NCBI RefSeq assembly: GCF_028683135.1
Contig: NZ_JAJUBB010000003.1
Coordinates: 310,001 to 374,000, forward strand
Source of the DNA: Enterovibrio qingdaonensis
GTDB lineage: Bacteria > Pseudomonadota > Gammaproteobacteria > Enterobacterales > Vibrionaceae
DNA length: 64,000 nt
Direction of reading: 5' to 3'
Made by a program: the position numbers and the translations under genes. Numbering within the stretch: position 1 is the first letter of the stretch; every line of letters starts with the position of its first letter. Shown piece after piece: positions 62,173 through 64,000 of this stretch. The notes under the pieces are model-generated. The model made no database searches. It was given only the letters and a program-made list of their open reading frames with translations, and had not been told where the DNA came from.

Positions 62173-63588
62173 ATGACCAAGTCAACATCCCATAAGAGAA
62201 GGCGATTAGCCAATCACCTATCTCACTCATTGCATCGTCATCAACACAACAGGGACGTAATCAAACTTTTTGGTTATGCAACCCTCGCACTGGCATTGTT
62301 ACTGCCCTCGCTATCTGCAAATGCCCAGTCATTGGAACAAGCGGTAGCGACAACTCTGACGCAAAATCCGCTCATCAAGGAGGCTTATAACGAATACAAA
62401 AGCCGGTATGAAAATATCGACGTTTCAACAGGAGGGTACCTTCCGTCTATAGATCTAGAAGCAGGCATTGGATATTCGGACTACAACAACGACAGCAATA
62501 AAGGAACGTATGACCCACGCGATGTGCGTATAAGTCTGAGGCAATTGATTTGGGACGGCTCTATCACCTACAACGATATACAACGTACGAAAGCCGAAGC
62601 CGAAGCCCAACGTTACCAACTTCTTGCTGATGCTCAGGACACCGCACTGAGTGTGGTTGAGGTCTACCTTGAAGTGTTGAGAACCCAACAAATTCTTGAC
62701 CTTACTCACTCTAACCTGACCACTCATGAAGAAATCACTGCAGATGTTAAAAAGCTCGCTGATAGTGGCGTAAGTTCATCGTCAGACCTCACTCAAGCAC
62801 AAGGCCGTCTTGCACAAGCTCACGCAAATGTGCTCGCAGCTCAAAGTAACCTAGATGACAAAATCACAGAATTTGAACAGATAGTTGGTTCATCGCCAGA
62901 TTCACTTGTCACCCCTGCTGTCGATGCCCTATTTATACCGTCGTCTCTGGTTGAGGCCCTGAACTTAGCAAAAGAAAGTAACCCTGTAATAAAAGTTGCC
63001 CTCCATGATGTCGACGCTGCAAAACATCAATACAACCAAGCCAAAGGCGATATGTACCCCACGTTTACCATAGAAGCATCACAAGAATGGGGTGAAGAGC
63101 TAGACGGAACACCGGGCGACACCGACGAATTCCAAGCAATGTTGAGAATGAGATATAACCTTTTCAACGGTGGCAGTGATGCCGCAGAGTCGCGCAGTGC
63201 TGCCTATCAAATCAATAAAGCCAAAAACATTCGAAACAATGCCCATCGATTACTCAAAGAAAGCACCCGTTTAGCGTGGTCCGCAAAAGAGCTCGCCGAT
63301 CAGCAAACCTCTTTTTTGCAACAACATGTGGATGCAGCTTCTGACACACTGGTTGCCTATGAGAAGCAATATCTTATCGGTCGCCGAACATTGCTGGATT
63401 TATTGAACACAGAAAACGAACTGTTTGATGCGCGTCGGTCGTACCTTGATGCCCATTTCTCGGGCATATTAGCCCGTTACAGGGTGCTAAACGCGACTGG
63501 ACTTTTACTTTCAGAACTCAGAGTGGAAACGCCAGAGGAATGGCAAACTTCAGTCTACGGCTCAAATAATGAAGGAGATAAAGAATGA
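62173..63588 (+). CDS. TolC-family outer-membrane protein of the adhesin exporter (LapE/AggA type)
   Basis: A 471-residue outer-membrane channel for type I secretion. A long basic N-terminus (to about 32) precedes a signal peptide that ends SANA. The mature part has two OEP repeats: LEQAVATTLTQNPLIKEAY near the start and its counterpart LVEALNLAKESNPVIKVAL near 257. The conserved equatorial GxRTLLDLLNTENEL is seen as GRRTLLDLLNTENELFDARR near 411. GGGAG precedes the ATG. The next gene overlaps its stop. It is divergent from the adhesin and probably exports it together with an ABC transporter and adaptor found elsewhere. Confidence 0.9.
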   Translation: MTKSTSHKRRRLANHLSHSLHRHQHNRDVIKLFGYATLALALLLPSLSANAQSLEQAVATTLTQNPLIKEAYNEYKSRYENIDVSTGGYLPSIDLEAGIGYSDYNNDSNKGTYDPRDVRISLRQLIWDGSITYNDIQRTKAEAEAQRYQLLADAQDTALSVVEVYLEVLRTQQILDLTHSNLTTHEEITADVKKLADSGVSSSSDLTQAQGRLAQAHANVLAAQSNLDDKITEFEQIVGSSPDSLVTPAVDALFIPSSLVEALNLAKESNPVIKVALHDVDAAKHQYNQAKGDMYPTFTIEASQEWGEELDGTPGDTDEFQAMLRMRYNLFNGGSDAAESRSAAYQINKAKNIRNNAHRLLKESTRLAWSAKELADQQTSFLQQHVDAASDTLVAYEKQYLIGRRTLLDLLNTENELFDARRSYLDAHFSGILARYRVLNATGLLLSELRVETPEEWQTSVYGSNNEGDKE

Positions 63589-64000
63589 TGAACGCAGTTT
63601 GGCTAACCCTAGCCAAGTTCAAAAAATCAGCAATCCTAGCCGTCACCATGACGCTTCTTTTTACCGCAGGCTGTTCATTGTCTGCGGATCCTCCTCCCGT
63701 CGCCCAGCAACGTGCTGATTTGAAGGACTCAGACGGCGATGGAGTTATAAATCAACGTGATGCCTGCCTTGGCACACCTGTGGGTGCTGACATTGACAAT
63801 GAAGGATGCGCCGAAGTTCTTGAGTTAAGCGCGAGAGACAACCTTCATATTTTGTTTGCTAATAATTCGTCACGTATACCTGCATCATTTTTACGCGAAG
63901 TTGACCAATTAGCTCGCTTTATGAAGAGCTTTCCCCAAACACATGTTCAGTTAAAAGGGTATGCCAGCCCAGTTGGTAGCGTTGAGGCCAATCTCGCGTT
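63585..64000 (+). CDS. OmpA-like lipoprotein, 3' end outside the window
   Basis: The visible part is 138 residues. Its ATG overlaps the TGA of the TolC-type gene (ATGATGA), so the two are translationally coupled, and GGAG lies upstream. The lipobox FTAGC gives a lipidated Cys at about 30. A thrombospondin type 3-like calcium loop follows (DSDGDGVINQRDACLGTP). From about 95 the OmpA C-terminal peptidoglycan-binding domain begins (LHILFANNSSRIP and VQLKGYASPVGSVEAN). In Shewanella an OmpA gene of this type lies between aggA and the lapG/lapD homologues. Confidence 0.85.
   Translation, partial: MMNAVWLTLAKFKKSAILAVTMTLLFTAGCSLSADPPPVAQQRADLKDSDGDGVINQRDACLGTPVGADIDNEGCAEVLELSARDNLHILFANNSSRIPASFLREVDQLARFMKSFPQTHVQLKGYASPVGSVEANLA

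Overview
The window looks like a chromosomal segment of a member of the Vibrionaceae (Vibrio, Photobacterium, Enterovibrio or Grimontia; I cannot fix the genus). The reasons are a NorM that closely follows the Vibrio NorM sequence, CheV, LPP20/FlgT-type envelope proteins, a LapA-type giant adhesin with its TolC partner, a TcyP cystine carrier, tandem tRNA-Val genes and moderate GC content. I see no phage, plasmid, integron or CRISPR locus. Most genes are housekeeping or transport, with three more accessory blocks.

Layout. 1-3883: end of a histidine-utilisation operon (hutG partial, hutU, hutH). 4045-9829: fructosamine kinase, HxpB-like phosphatase, small Cys-rich protein, riboflavin synthase (minus strand), a composite inverted-repeat element, norM and a DUF3080-type lipoprotein. 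10019-10528: five tRNA-Val genes with promoter and terminator. 10701-12587: a chemoreceptor. 13034-21188: eight tightly packed genes for exported or lipid-anchored proteins (LPP20/FlgP-like, FlgT-like, CsgG/FlgO-like, MltC-like transglycosylase). This is the best candidate for an undescribed envelope system. 21303-23171: exported intradiol dioxygenase homologue, then an alx/TerC gene behind a yybP-ykoY (manganese) riboswitch. 23220-26244: SatE-like membrane protein, SatD-HTH protein with a striking operator array, orphan ParA, cytochrome b561. 26562-30541: MscS channel, phosphoesterase, GFA protein and a secreted protein made of seven 11-residue repeats. 31056-36770: TctCBA tricarboxylate transporter, divergent from a CitAB-like two-component system. 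36921-40468: AlkA-type glycosylase, a membrane/coiled-coil protein and a lipoprotein. 41184-46714: cystine carrier, CoA-disulfide-reductase-like enzyme, succinate-semialdehyde dehydrogenase and two small unknown proteins. 47049-50290: TAXI-type TRAP transporter. 50353-51333: cheV. 51458-64000: a 3415-residue adhesin with retention module and putative LapG site, divergent from a TolC-family protein and an OmpA-like lipoprotein cut by the window end.

How the genes work together. HutH, HutU and HutG act in one pathway from histidine to glutamate. The tct genes and the two-component system form a sensing-uptake unit. The adhesin, the TolC protein and the OmpA lipoprotein resemble the Shewanella bpf/aggA arrangement, which predicts lapG- and lapD-type genes just past the right edge. 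A dispersed intergenic repeat (core TATACCCAAACAACCTGAAG) occurs as five half-copies. All assignments rest on reading the sequence and on family knowledge; no database search was run.
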